Shown here: in pieces, positions 56,165 to 64,000 of the stretch
Layout of the letters: every line of letters begins with the position of its first letter
How positions within the stretch are numbered: position 1 is the first letter of the stretch
NCBI RefSeq assembly: GCF_023115465.1
Contig: NZ_CP096034.1
Coordinates: 4,154,001-4,218,000, forward strand
Length of the DNA stretch: 64,000 nucleotides
Reading direction: 5' to 3'
Source: Gottfriedia acidiceleris
GTDB lineage: Bacteria > Bacillota > Bacilli > Bacillales > Bacillaceae_G
Made by a program: the position numbers and the translations under genes
The notes under the pieces: generated by a model
Told to the model about the DNA's origin: nothing
What the model saw: the letters and a program-made list of their open reading frames with translations, nothing else
Databases searched by the model: none

Positions 56165-57142
56165 CTATTCTTTAATAAATTCCTTCGTACTTCTCACCGT
56201 ATCAATCTGACGAACCATTCGTTCAATTTCATCACGTTTTGGTTCTAAGAATGGAGGTAAAGATAGCTTTTCCCCAAGTGTCTCATAAGGTTCGTCTCCC
56301 ATAAATCCAGGGCCGTCTGTTGCAAATTCGAATAAGATTTGTGGAGCAACTCTTGCATATAATGATTCAAAGAAGTGACGATCTACATAGCCAGAGTTTG
56401 GTAAACGGAACGAGTCAAGACGTTTAATCCACTCTTTTAATACAGATGTATCTTCTACACGGAAAGCTACATGGTGAACAGTACCGAAGCCTTGGAATGC
56501 TTGTGGCAAAATTTCATTATGCTCCGCAATAATTTGAGCTCCGTTTCCTCCTTCACCAACTTCGAATAAATGGAATGAACCTTCTTTATCAATCTCTTTA
56601 AATAAAAGTACTTTTTCAATTACTTCTTTAAAGAATTCGAAATTAGCTACTCGGATAAAAATTGGTCCTAGTCCTGTAATGGCGTATTCTAATGGAATTG
56701 GTCCTTTTTGCCATGGTGTACCTGAAGCAATCCCTTTATTCTGTTCATCTGAAATTAATTGATATTGTTGGTCATCGAAATCAACAAATGATAAAGTTTT
56801 CTTTCCAAACTGTGTTTTAATTCCTGAGTGTTTTACTTCTAATCGGTCAAAACGCTTCACCCAATAATCTAATGCTGCATCAGTTGGTACTCGGAAGGAT
56901 GTTTTTGAAATTTCATTTGTACCATGTACTCCTTTTGGAATTCCGGGGAAATCGAAAAATGTCATGTCCGTTCCAGCACTTCCCTTATCGTCTGCAAAGA
57001 ATAAATGGTATGTTTGAATATCATCTTGATTGACCGTTTTCTTTACTAAACGCATTCCTAAAACATAAGTAAAAAATTCATAGTTTTTTTCTGCACTGCT
57101 AGTTATTGCTGTAACATGATGGATCCCTTTTAAGCCGTTCAT
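56165..57142 (-). CDS. Ring-cleaving dioxygenase (VOC family, MhqO-like)
   Basis: The 325-residue protein has two vicinal-oxygen-chelate halves. HHVTAITSSAEKNYEFFTYVLGMRLVKKTVNQDD starts the first, and GTVHHVAFRVEDTSVLKEW starts the second. Metal ligands are His in each HHV motif and a Glu near the C-terminus (ILFEFATDGPGF). This is the MhqO/YkcA/YdfO-type of hydroquinone-detoxifying dioxygenase in Bacillus. GGAGG precedes the ATG. A perfect MhqR operator lies 108 bases upstream, which strongly supports a role in quinone and diamide stress. Confidence 0.92.
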   Translation of the reverse strand: MNGLKGIHHVTAITSSAEKNYEFFTYVLGMRLVKKTVNQDDIQTYHLFFADDKGSAGTDMTFFDFPGIPKGVHGTNEISKTSFRVPTDAALDYWVKRFDRLEVKHSGIKTQFGKKTLSFVDFDDQQYQLISDEQNKGIASGTPWQKGPIPLEYAITGLGPIFIRVANFEFFKEVIEKVLLFKEIDKEGSFHLFEVGEGGNGAQIIAEHNEILPQAFQGFGTVHHVAFRVEDTSVLKEWIKRLDSFRLPNSGYVDRHFFESLYARVAPQILFEFATDGPGFMGDEPYETLGEKLSLPPFLEPKRDEIERMVRQIDTVRSTKEFIKE

Positions 57143-57249
57143 ACTAATTCCTCCATATAAATTATTTATTTATATAAGCTTTTTTATTTTGTGATTCTAT
57201 TGCTGAAGAATACTGAAAAAATTAATTAATATTTATTTTGAATTCAAGA

Positions 57250-57267
57250 TATCTCGAATTCGAGATA
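57250..57267. promoter_or_regulatory. MhqR operator
   Basis: TATCTCGAATTCGAGATA is a perfect 18-bp palindrome identical in form to the TATCTcGAA/TTCgAGATA operator bound by the B. subtilis MarR-family repressor MhqR. It lies upstream of the dioxygenase gene. The mhqR gene itself is not in this window. Confidence 0.88.
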
Positions 57268-57312
57268 AATATATCATGTAAATCATTTTCCGTCAAACTG
57301 TATTTATTAATC

Positions 57313-57350
57313 TAAAAAAGACTCTGGTAAATTAGCCAGAGTCTCTTGAT
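57313..57350 (-). terminator. Terminator of the cydABCD operon
   Basis: The arms agactctgg (57319-57327) and ccagagtct (57336-57344) are perfect complements; on the minus strand TTTTTT follows. It lies about 25 bases below the stop of the last cyd gene. Confidence 0.92.
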
Positions 57351-57369
57351 TAGCATCTATTCACTTACT

Positions 57370-59094
57370 CTAAAATGGTCGATCTAGTTCAAAAAGGTTG
57401 CGATATCGGTCCTCAGTTTTGAAAAGCTCTTCATGTGAGCCTTTCATAGCAATTTTCCCTTTGTCTAAGAAAAGAATATGATCTGCCATTTCAGCACCGA
57501 TTAAATGATGTGTGATCCATAATACTGTCTTTCCTTCTAATACTTTAAAAATTGTATGAAGTAGTTTTCGTTCTGTTATTGAATCTAATCCTACAGTTGG
57601 CTCATCTAAAATAACAATTGGTGTATTTTGAAGAAGGATTCTGGCCAAGGCAATTCTTTGACGTTCCCCACCAGAGAACCTTACGCCTGTTTCTTGCATA
57701 GGTGTATGATAGCCTTCTGGAAGTGATGATATATAATCATGCAGTTCAACCATTTTCGTGACTTCGATTACCTCTTCGTCACTTGCTGCTGGATTTCCTA
57801 ATCGAATATTATTTATAACTGTAGTATCAAATAAATATGGGTTTTGATTAAGTACAGATACAACTTTCGAAATTTGGTCTCCTAAGGTTATACTTTCAAT
57901 CTCATTTATTTTAACGCTCCCTACAATAGGACTCTCTACTCCTTCAATTAGTTTAAGGATAGTTGATTTTCCTGAACCACTTGGGCCTAATAAAGCAGTT
58001 TTTTTGTTTTCCTCAATTGTAAACGAAACATTATTTAAAATCGTTTCGTTTTCCGAGTAATAAAAAGAAACATTTTTAAACTCGATTTTTCGATAATCTT
58101 TAATAACTCCTTCAATAGTAGGTGATTCCTGATCACGACTCACTTCTTTAATCTCTTCTAAACGATTAATTGAATCAGTATATAAAGGGACACTTCCAAG
58201 AGAATTTGATAGTGGAATAAAAGCTTCTGTTAAAGGAAATAAAACTAAAACAAATGCGGCGATAAAAGTTCTTGGAATTTCTCCAGTTAAACTTTCATTC
58301 CCAGCCCAATATAGCATCATCAAAACTAAAACCGCTACAATACATTGAGCTACTAGATCGCGACGTCTTCTAAATCTTTTTTCTTTGTTTTGGATGTTTC
58401 TTAACGATTCATCCATTTCTCTATAATTTTTAATATAGCTATTTTGTTTTCCACTAAAAAGCCAATCACTAATACCCATTACTGCATCAGTTAAATTTTC
58501 ATATAAATGACTCTTTTCCTTTTTTATTTGGTAAGTTCGCGCTTTTTCAACTAATAATGAAAAATACGGTAGAACACCAACTAAAACAAAGGAAATGACT
58601 GCTGTTAATATTGCAAATGGAACTGAAAAGAATCCAAGTGCTACCACAGATATAAAATAGATAAACAATGAAGAAATTCCAGGGAAAATAGTTTTTAAAT
58701 AAATATCCTGTAAATATTCAATGTCATTTGCTAAAAGACCTAAAATATCTCCTGTTTTAAACTTCGAATTAATCTTAAGTGCATACGGTTCAAGAATACT
58801 AAATAATCTTGTTCTCATTCTTGATAAGATTTTTAAAATTGTATTGTGCCCGACTAATCTTTCAACATACTTAGAAGCCGACCTTAAAATACCAAAAGTA
58901 CGTACAGCAACGATTGGTACATAAATCATTAAAATATTTTCAGGTCTAGTTGCAGCTTTAGAGATTAAATAGCCGGAAGTGTACATAAGAGATGTCGCTG
59001 CAAATATAGTCAGTGAACTTAAGAAAATCACAACTATAAATAAACGACGATTTTCTTTTATATATGGTAAAATCCATCCATTTTTATTTAACAT
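57370..59094 (-). CDS. cydC: Thiol reductant ABC exporter, second subunit (CydC by E. coli naming)
   Basis: A 574-residue half-transporter with six membrane helices (residues 15-300) and a C-terminal ATPase. Walker A is GPSGSGKST near 370, the signature is RFSGGERQRIAL and Walker B is IVILDEPTVGLD, followed by a His switch in WITHHL. With CydD it exports cysteine/glutathione, needed for assembly of cytochrome bd. It is fourth in cydABCD. In B. subtilis literature this last gene is called cydD, so the two symbols are swapped between naming systems. Confidence 0.93.
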   Translation of the reverse strand: MLNKNGWILPYIKENRRLFIVVIFLSSLTIFAATSLMYTSGYLISKAATRPENILMIYVPIVAVRTFGILRSASKYVERLVGHNTILKILSRMRTRLFSILEPYALKINSKFKTGDILGLLANDIEYLQDIYLKTIFPGISSLFIYFISVVALGFFSVPFAILTAVISFVLVGVLPYFSLLVEKARTYQIKKEKSHLYENLTDAVMGISDWLFSGKQNSYIKNYREMDESLRNIQNKEKRFRRRRDLVAQCIVAVLVLMMLYWAGNESLTGEIPRTFIAAFVLVLFPLTEAFIPLSNSLGSVPLYTDSINRLEEIKEVSRDQESPTIEGVIKDYRKIEFKNVSFYYSENETILNNVSFTIEENKKTALLGPSGSGKSTILKLIEGVESPIVGSVKINEIESITLGDQISKVVSVLNQNPYLFDTTVINNIRLGNPAASDEEVIEVTKMVELHDYISSLPEGYHTPMQETGVRFSGGERQRIALARILLQNTPIVILDEPTVGLDSITERKLLHTIFKVLEGKTVLWITHHLIGAEMADHILFLDKGKIAMKGSHEELFKTEDRYRNLFELDRPF

Positions 59095-59105
59095 ATATTT
59101 ACCTT

Positions 59106-60809
59106 CTAACTATGAATTAATCGATAATAATGACCTTTTTTCATTAATAGTTCTTCATGGGTACCAACTTCAATGATGTTCCCGTCATTCATCACAATAA
59201 TTTGATCCATTTCTTTCATCCAATGTAAGCGATGTGTAGCCAAAAACACTAATTTACCAGAGAATAACTGAAGCATTGTTTGTTTTAATTCAAACTCAGT
59301 TTCAATATCAAGATGACTAGTAGGTTCGTCTAACAAAAGAATCGGACGATTTTCTAGATAAGCTCTAGCAAGCGCAACGCGTTGGCTTTGCCCACCACTT
59401 AAAGCTCTTCCACCTTCACCAATTTTTTCTTCTAAACCCTTTGGTAATTCTTCTATTAAAGAAGTTAACCCAGCTTGAACAGCTGCGCTTTTAATTTCTT
59501 CTGTAGTAGCATTAGGTCTATAGAAGCTTATATTATCGTTTAATGATTTTGAGAAAATATATGGACTTTGTGGAATGTAGATTAACTGTTTCTGCCAATC
59601 TTCTATTTGCAGATGGGATACCTCTTCACCAGAAATTTGAATAGTCCCATTTGCTGGCTCTAAAAATCCACCTATTAAATCAATAAGCGTTGATTTACCA
59701 GAACCACTTTCTCCAACAATCCCAATTTTTTGAAACCCTTTTATATTTAAATTTATATTTGATAAAATCGTTTGACCATCTTTTTCGGGTTTTACTGATA
59801 TATCTTTTAAATTCATTTCGCTAGCATGATTCCAATCTGATATAGGAGCAAGTTCTTGAACCTTAAATTCTTGCTCATCTAAAATATCTTGCATTGCTTT
59901 CCCAGCTTCTTGACCGTTTAAAGTTGCATGATAATCAGCTCCAACTTCACGAACCGGTAAAAAGTATTCAGGAGCTAAAATTAAAATTGTTAATGCTGGG
60001 CCTAATAAAATTACTCCGTCAATCAAACGAAGTCCTAAAAAGACTGCAACTGTAGCGATTGACAGCATTGTGAATAAATCTAGTGCAAATGATGATAAAA
60101 AAGCTACTTTTAATGTACCCATCGTTGCTTCTCTGTATCTTTCACTTACACTTTCTATCTTTTTAATATGTTTTCTACTTAATCCTAGAAATTTTAATGT
60201 TTCCAGACCACGTAAAGAATCAGTAAAATGGTTCGATAAAATACGGTAAACCTTCCATTGTTTATTTGATTTCTTTTTAGCTGCCAAACCGAGTAATATC
60301 ATAAAAATAATAATGATTGGAAATGTTACGATTAGTATAAGTGCAGAAACTTTATCAACAAAGAAAATATAAATTACGATTACTGGTGAGACAATCGCTA
60401 AGTTAATCATTTTCAGTGGAACGATTTCTAGGTAATTTCTTAATTGTGTAGTTCCTTCCATAATAAGCGTTACGATATTACCTGTTCCTGATTTTCTTGC
60501 AAATCTAGGTCCAAGTTTAAAAAGCTTTTCTAAAACTTTCATTTTCATTTCGGTTGAAGCGATGTCTGCAAACTGCTCTGAACATTTTTGCTTTATAGTC
60601 GAAATAATATATCGACAAACAAATGCGGTGATGAAGAAAATAGTAGCGTATAAAATATCGCTACTATATTTTCCATTAAACAATTTGACAATAGCTTGTG
60701 AAAGCATATATGCCTGAATAATAATTGCCGTTACTTGTATAATTGTTAAAAAAGATAGGATTATTAATAAACGATTAATCCCTTTAAATTTAATAAGATC
60801 TTTTCCCAT
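59106..60809 (-). CDS. cydD: Thiol reductant ABC exporter, first subunit (CydD by E. coli naming)
   Basis: 567 residues: a membrane domain followed by an ATPase with Walker A GESGSGKST, signature LSGGQSQRVAL and Walker B LLLDEPTSHLD. The start codon overlaps the stop of cydB (TAATG) and the next gene follows 11 bases later. It forms a heterodimer with the product of the next gene. B. subtilis calls this position cydC. Confidence 0.93.
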   Translation of the reverse strand: MGKDLIKFKGINRLLIILSFLTIIQVTAIIIQAYMLSQAIVKLFNGKYSSDILYATIFFITAFVCRYIISTIKQKCSEQFADIASTEMKMKVLEKLFKLGPRFARKSGTGNIVTLIMEGTTQLRNYLEIVPLKMINLAIVSPVIVIYIFFVDKVSALILIVTFPIIIIFMILLGLAAKKKSNKQWKVYRILSNHFTDSLRGLETLKFLGLSRKHIKKIESVSERYREATMGTLKVAFLSSFALDLFTMLSIATVAVFLGLRLIDGVILLGPALTILILAPEYFLPVREVGADYHATLNGQEAGKAMQDILDEQEFKVQELAPISDWNHASEMNLKDISVKPEKDGQTILSNINLNIKGFQKIGIVGESGSGKSTLIDLIGGFLEPANGTIQISGEEVSHLQIEDWQKQLIYIPQSPYIFSKSLNDNISFYRPNATTEEIKSAAVQAGLTSLIEELPKGLEEKIGEGGRALSGGQSQRVALARAYLENRPILLLDEPTSHLDIETEFELKQTMLQLFSGKLVFLATHRLHWMKEMDQIIVMNDGNIIEVGTHEELLMKKGHYYRLIHS

Positions 60810-61822
60810 TAATAAGTCAAATCCTTCTCATCCACTCTTTTTCTAAACACATAATAACTCCAAATTTGGTAACCTAGTACGAATGGTAATAATGTACATG
60901 CAACAATTGTCATTACCTTTAATGAATATGGACCTGATGATGCATTATAAACAGTTAAGTCATACGTATTTTTGATTGAACTAATCATGACTCTTGGGAA
61001 TAGAGAAGTAAACAGTGTCCCGACTGTTAATACAATACCAAGACCCGACATAGCAAATGACCAACCATCTCGTTTTTTAAAGATGAATATTGTAGCAAGA
61101 ATATAAGATACTACGATTAATAAAATTAGTGGAACTGTTATATATGCTTTTACTTTAAACATATCCGTTTCAAAATATGCCATACCAGTAAAGGCAACTA
61201 AGAATAGGAATACCGGTATGATTACCATACGTGCTAGAGAACGTGCACGGTTTCTTAATTCTCCAACTGTTTTTAATGTTAAAAACATTAATCCGTGTAA
61301 GAGGCATAATAATGTCACCGTTACTCCGCCAACTACTGTAAATAAATTTACGTAATCTGTAAAACCAGCAGATATATTCATATTTTGATCGATGGGCATA
61401 CCTCTAAGGATACTCGAGAATAATACACCGAATAAAAATGGTGGTAATAAACTACCGAAGAAAATGACCCAATCCCAAGCTTTTGCCCATTTAGAACTTT
61501 CAACTTTCCCTCTGAATTCAAAAGCAACACCACGTCCGATTAATGCCATTAATACAAATACAAACGGAATATAGTATCCACTAAACATCGTTGCATACCA
61601 ATTTGGGAATGCTGCAAAAATTGCTCCGCCTGCCGTTAATAACCACACTTCATTTGCGTCCCAAAACGGTCCAATTGTGTTTATTAAAATTCTTCTTTCA
61701 GTATCATTTTTAGCTAGTAGCTTTGTAGATATACCTACACCAAAATCGAAGCCTTCTAAGAAGAAGAACCCTATAAATAAAACTGCTACGAGTAAAAACC
61801 ATAATTCATTTAACTCAATCAT
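60809..61822 (-). CDS. cydB: Cytochrome bd ubiquinol/menaquinol oxidase subunit II
   Basis: 337 residues with about nine hydrophobic segments. The family start LWFLLVAVLFIGFFFLEGFDFGVG and the block NTIGPFWDANEVWLLTAGGAIFAAFP are clear. It pairs with CydA in the membrane. Start overlaps cydA's stop by four bases (ATGA). Confidence 0.96.
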   Translation of the reverse strand: MIELNELWFLLVAVLFIGFFFLEGFDFGVGISTKLLAKNDTERRILINTIGPFWDANEVWLLTAGGAIFAAFPNWYATMFSGYYIPFVFVLMALIGRGVAFEFRGKVESSKWAKAWDWVIFFGSLLPPFLFGVLFSSILRGMPIDQNMNISAGFTDYVNLFTVVGGVTVTLLCLLHGLMFLTLKTVGELRNRARSLARMVIIPVFLFLVAFTGMAYFETDMFKVKAYITVPLILLIVVSYILATIFIFKKRDGWSFAMSGLGIVLTVGTLFTSLFPRVMISSIKNTYDLTVYNASSGPYSLKVMTIVACTLLPFVLGYQIWSYYVFRKRVDEKDLTY

Positions 61823-63213
61823 ATATTGATTGCCTCCCTTTCAAACGGATCGACAGTAGGAACTTTTTCAGTTTCAACATGGTGTGTTCCTTTTTTAATT
61901 TCTTTCACAAACAAGTAAACTAAAACAACTGCTAATATGGCATACATCGTTGTAAACGTTGTGATTGAAAAAATGAGTGATCCTTTTGAAACATTCGGTG
62001 ATACGGATGCAGCAGTAGTCATTAAACCGAATACAGTCCATGGTTGGCGACCTATTTCCGTCATAACCCATCCAGCTGTATTTGCAATAAACGGTAAAGA
62101 AATTAGTAAAATTGATGCCTTTAAGAATAGATTTTTTGATTCTAATTTCTTACGATAGCTAAAATATAAACCTAGCATCGCCATTAAAATCATGACCATT
62201 CCTGCTCCTGCCATTATTCTAAAGCTCCAGAAAGTTGTATTAACTGGTGGAATATAATTTCCAGGACCATATAATTTCTCGTACTGCTTTTGTAATGTAT
62301 TCATACCAGGTACTTTACCTTCAAACTTCTCATAAGCCAGATAACTTAATAAATATGGTACTTCTACCTCGTATTTATTTTCTTTCTTTTTCGAATCAAT
62401 CAGACCAAAGACCATCCAGCTTGCAGGGTCTCCGCTGTCTTTCCATAGACCTTCACTTGCAGCCATTTTCATCGGCTGAGTTTTCATTAAATGCTTCGCT
62501 TGAGAATGTCCGCTAAATGCAACACCAATTCCTGCAATTAGCGCGAACACCATTGCAAGATTAAATGCTTTTTTAAATAATTCTATTTCCTGTTTTTTTA
62601 AGATTTTATATGCACTTACACCAGCAACAAATAACGCGCCAGTTGCTAATGCTCCAGCGATTGTGTGAGGAAACTCAACTTTAAGTTGTGGATTTGTAAT
62701 AATCGCTAAAAAGTCGGTCATTTCTGCGCGACCATTTTTAATCGCAAAGCCAACTGGCTCCTGCATAAAAGAATTGGCTGCTAAAATCCAAAATGCAGAC
62801 ATTAACGTTCCGAATGCAACTAACCAAATACACATTAAATGAATTTTTTTATTAAGTCTTTCCCAACCAAATATCCATATGCCTAAAAATGTAGATTCCA
62901 TAAAAAATGCTAAAAGTGCCTCAATTGCAAGTGGTGCTCCAAATACATCACCTACGAAACGAGAGTATTCAGACCAGTTCATACCAAATTGAAACTCTTG
63001 AATAATACCTGTCACAACACCAACCGCAAAATTAATTAAAAATAAGTGCCCAAAGAATTTTGTTAACTTTTTATATTCTTCTTTATTTCGAAGCACATAC
63101 AATGTTTCCATAATTGCTACCATAAATACTAAACCTATTGAAAGTGGTACAAATAAAAAATGGAAAATTGTTGTAGAACCAAATTGTATTCTTGCAAGCT
63201 CTAACACACTCAC
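61819..63213 (-). CDS. cydA: Cytochrome bd oxidase subunit I
   Basis: The 464-residue haem-bearing subunit that oxidises menaquinol and reduces oxygen. Haem-ligand candidates His18 (in IFHFLF) and His183 (in FPHTIAGAL) are present. The acidic residues are in LAIEALLAFFMESTF. The quinol-site start TQPMKMAASEGLW and GRQPWTVFG are intact. The Q-loop is short, as in Bacillus and Geobacillus. It starts at a GTG after AAGGGGG. It is the first gene of cydABCD. The operon in B. subtilis responds to low oxygen through Rex and ResD; here an Fnr/Rex-type site lies upstream. Confidence 0.96.
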   Translation of the reverse strand: MSVLELARIQFGSTTIFHFLFVPLSIGLVFMVAIMETLYVLRNKEEYKKLTKFFGHLFLINFAVGVVTGIIQEFQFGMNWSEYSRFVGDVFGAPLAIEALLAFFMESTFLGIWIFGWERLNKKIHLMCIWLVAFGTLMSAFWILAANSFMQEPVGFAIKNGRAEMTDFLAIITNPQLKVEFPHTIAGALATGALFVAGVSAYKILKKQEIELFKKAFNLAMVFALIAGIGVAFSGHSQAKHLMKTQPMKMAASEGLWKDSGDPASWMVFGLIDSKKKENKYEVEVPYLLSYLAYEKFEGKVPGMNTLQKQYEKLYGPGNYIPPVNTTFWSFRIMAGAGMVMILMAMLGLYFSYRKKLESKNLFLKASILLISLPFIANTAGWVMTEIGRQPWTVFGLMTTAASVSPNVSKGSLIFSITTFTTMYAILAVVLVYLFVKEIKKGTHHVETEKVPTVDPFEREAINI

Positions 63214-63275
63214 AGTACATCCCCCTTAGGATCAAAATCATTTCAAAAAAATTTTCATTAAGCTCGAGCGAAATT

Positions 63276-63293
63276 TTGAACATTTTTTCACAA
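63276..63293 (-). promoter_or_regulatory. Possible Rex half-site upstream of cydA
   Basis: TTGAACATTTTTTCACAA has one perfect Rex half (TTCACAA) and a poor second half. It lies about 65 bases above the cydA start. Only weakly supported; listed because Rex control of cyd is the rule in Bacillus. Confidence 0.3.
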
Positions 63294-63417
63294 ATAAATC
63301 ATTAAGTAAATTTTAGAGAACCACTCTATAGTACTCTTGTTACTTCTAGTTTACTTTTCCAAAGGGGTTTTTGCCTTAATCTTTTTTGTCTAAATCGTGT
63401 CTATAAATTGTCTATTT

Positions 63418-63433
63418 TGTGACATAGTTCACA
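63418..63433 (-). promoter_or_regulatory. Fnr/Rex-type palindrome upstream of cydA
   Basis: TGTGACATAGTTCACA fits TGTGA-N6-TCACA exactly, the Bacillus Fnr/CRP-type site and also close to Rex sites with N6 spacing. It is about 205 bases above the cydA GTG, so the leader would be long, as in B. subtilis cydA. The neighbouring 63214-63739 region otherwise holds only leader sequence; an 86-codon frame over 63401-63661 has no family features. Confidence 0.6.
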
Positions 63434-63739
63434 TTCACTGATAAAGTTACTTTTTAATTCTAAAGAAAGCTCGTTGATTGGTGAGCCTTTACACGAAGAC
63501 AGAGGCGTAGTTGCACTCATATTTAATATTTCGTCGAGTTTTCTCCTCCGCTGGCAATTTATACTTAACGTGTAAAATAGTCGTCCCTTTTTTTCCTTAG
63601 CTTTGAGCTTATTAACTAAAAAAACATTACTGAAAGCAACCATATAATGGCATTGCTTCAATAATGTTCCGAAAAAGCTAAAAAAAGTTGTTCATTATTT
63701 AAGATAGAAATACTGGACCATAAACAAGGGCCCCTCCGA

Positions 63740-64000
63740 TTACGTATAACGTTCAAGTAATAATAAGGAAAGTACACTAATTATAATTGTTTGCGTTAGG
63801 CCTACCCCCATTATATGAATCGTTAAAAAAGTCAAAGGCCATAATGCCAAGAAAACGGCGATTAAAGGTCTAACTAGTGACGTCATCTTTTTGACTTTTG
63901 GTGAATTCTTATGCTCCATTAATATGCTTAATAAAGCAATCATCAAGATTAGAGAGGGTGTAATTGTTGCAAATAATCCTACAAAGGAACCAAAAAAGCC
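63740..64000 (-). CDS. Probable chromate transporter, C-terminal part (5' end beyond window)
   Basis: The frame is open from the right edge and gives 86 residues ending LSLLLLERYT. The visible part reads GFFGSFVGLFATITPSLILMIALLSILMEH, then a charged stretch, then VRPLIAVFLALWPLTF. The (G)GFxGSxxxxxxxxxPSxxLM pattern and the HKNSPKVKKM loop followed by RP are like the second half of ChrA-type proteins. Bacillus often has two short ChrA half-proteins, so this may be one of them. I cannot tell more without the start. Confidence 0.6.
   Translation of the reverse strand, partial: GFFGSFVGLFATITPSLILMIALLSILMEHKNSPKVKKMTSLVRPLIAVFLALWPLTFLTIHIMGVGLTQTIIISVLSLLLLERYT

Noticed and set aside
63401-63661. 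86-codon minus-strand frame upstream of cydA
   Set aside because: Overlaps the Fnr/Rex-type site, has no ribosome-binding site or recognisable domain; more likely chance in the long cydA leader.

Overview
The window is low-GC DNA from an aerobic, endospore-forming member of the Bacillaceae. Evidence for this is a three-gene germinant-receptor operon (gerA/gerB/gerC type), a cotJABC spore-coat operon, a Bacillus-style cydABCD operon, a ycnJ/ycnI copper pair, a yceC-yceG-yceH-like stress operon and an MhqR-type operator with its target dioxygenase. I cannot fix the genus from sequence alone. I see no tRNA, rRNA, CRISPR array, intact insertion sequence or phage module.

Layout. 1-706: tatC (3' end outside the window). 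912-5046: Fur-controlled iron-siderophore ABC importer (binding lipoprotein, two permeases, ATPase), all on the minus strand. 5380-9831: tellurite-resistance/stress module on the minus strand (two TerD-family proteins, a small HTH protein, YceG, TelA/YceH) with a promoter, an 18-bp dyad, an internal terminator and a perfect 17-bp-arm inverted repeat. 10125-17465: a 2446-residue secreted multidomain protein built around a PHP metallohydrolase. 17641-24398: plus-strand metal block, made of HupE-like protein, COG0701 permease, YcgQ/TIGR03943 protein and cupredoxin-like membrane protein, then CopC-CopD (ycnJ) and YcnI.

24747-47300 is an accessory region. Two giant paralogous subtilisin-like proteases (2666 and 2704 residues, each with a dockerin-like segment and InlB-type B repeats) flank three tandem LysR paralogs and one HTH-TPR (RRNPP-type) regulator. 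The two protease loci share upstream DNA, downstream terminators and decayed C-terminal tails, so the duplicated unit is the whole locus. A further dockerin relic lies on the opposite strand. A fourth LysR paralog, broken in a run of nine A, lies at 51977-52937.

47626-51281 is the gerABC operon, followed by the relic of a second gerA gene. 53217-55865 is cotJABC preceded by a flavin amine/amino-acid oxidase. 56165-57267 is an MhqO-like ring-cleaving dioxygenase with its operator. 57370-63433 is cydABCD with an Fnr/Rex-type site upstream. The right edge holds the 3' part of a probable chromate transporter.

Most of the window is recognisable Bacillaceae biology. The parts that look least described are the duplicated protease/LysR/RRNPP region with its shared promoter motif, the palindromic sites in the Ter-like and metal operons, and the architecture of the giant PHP protein.
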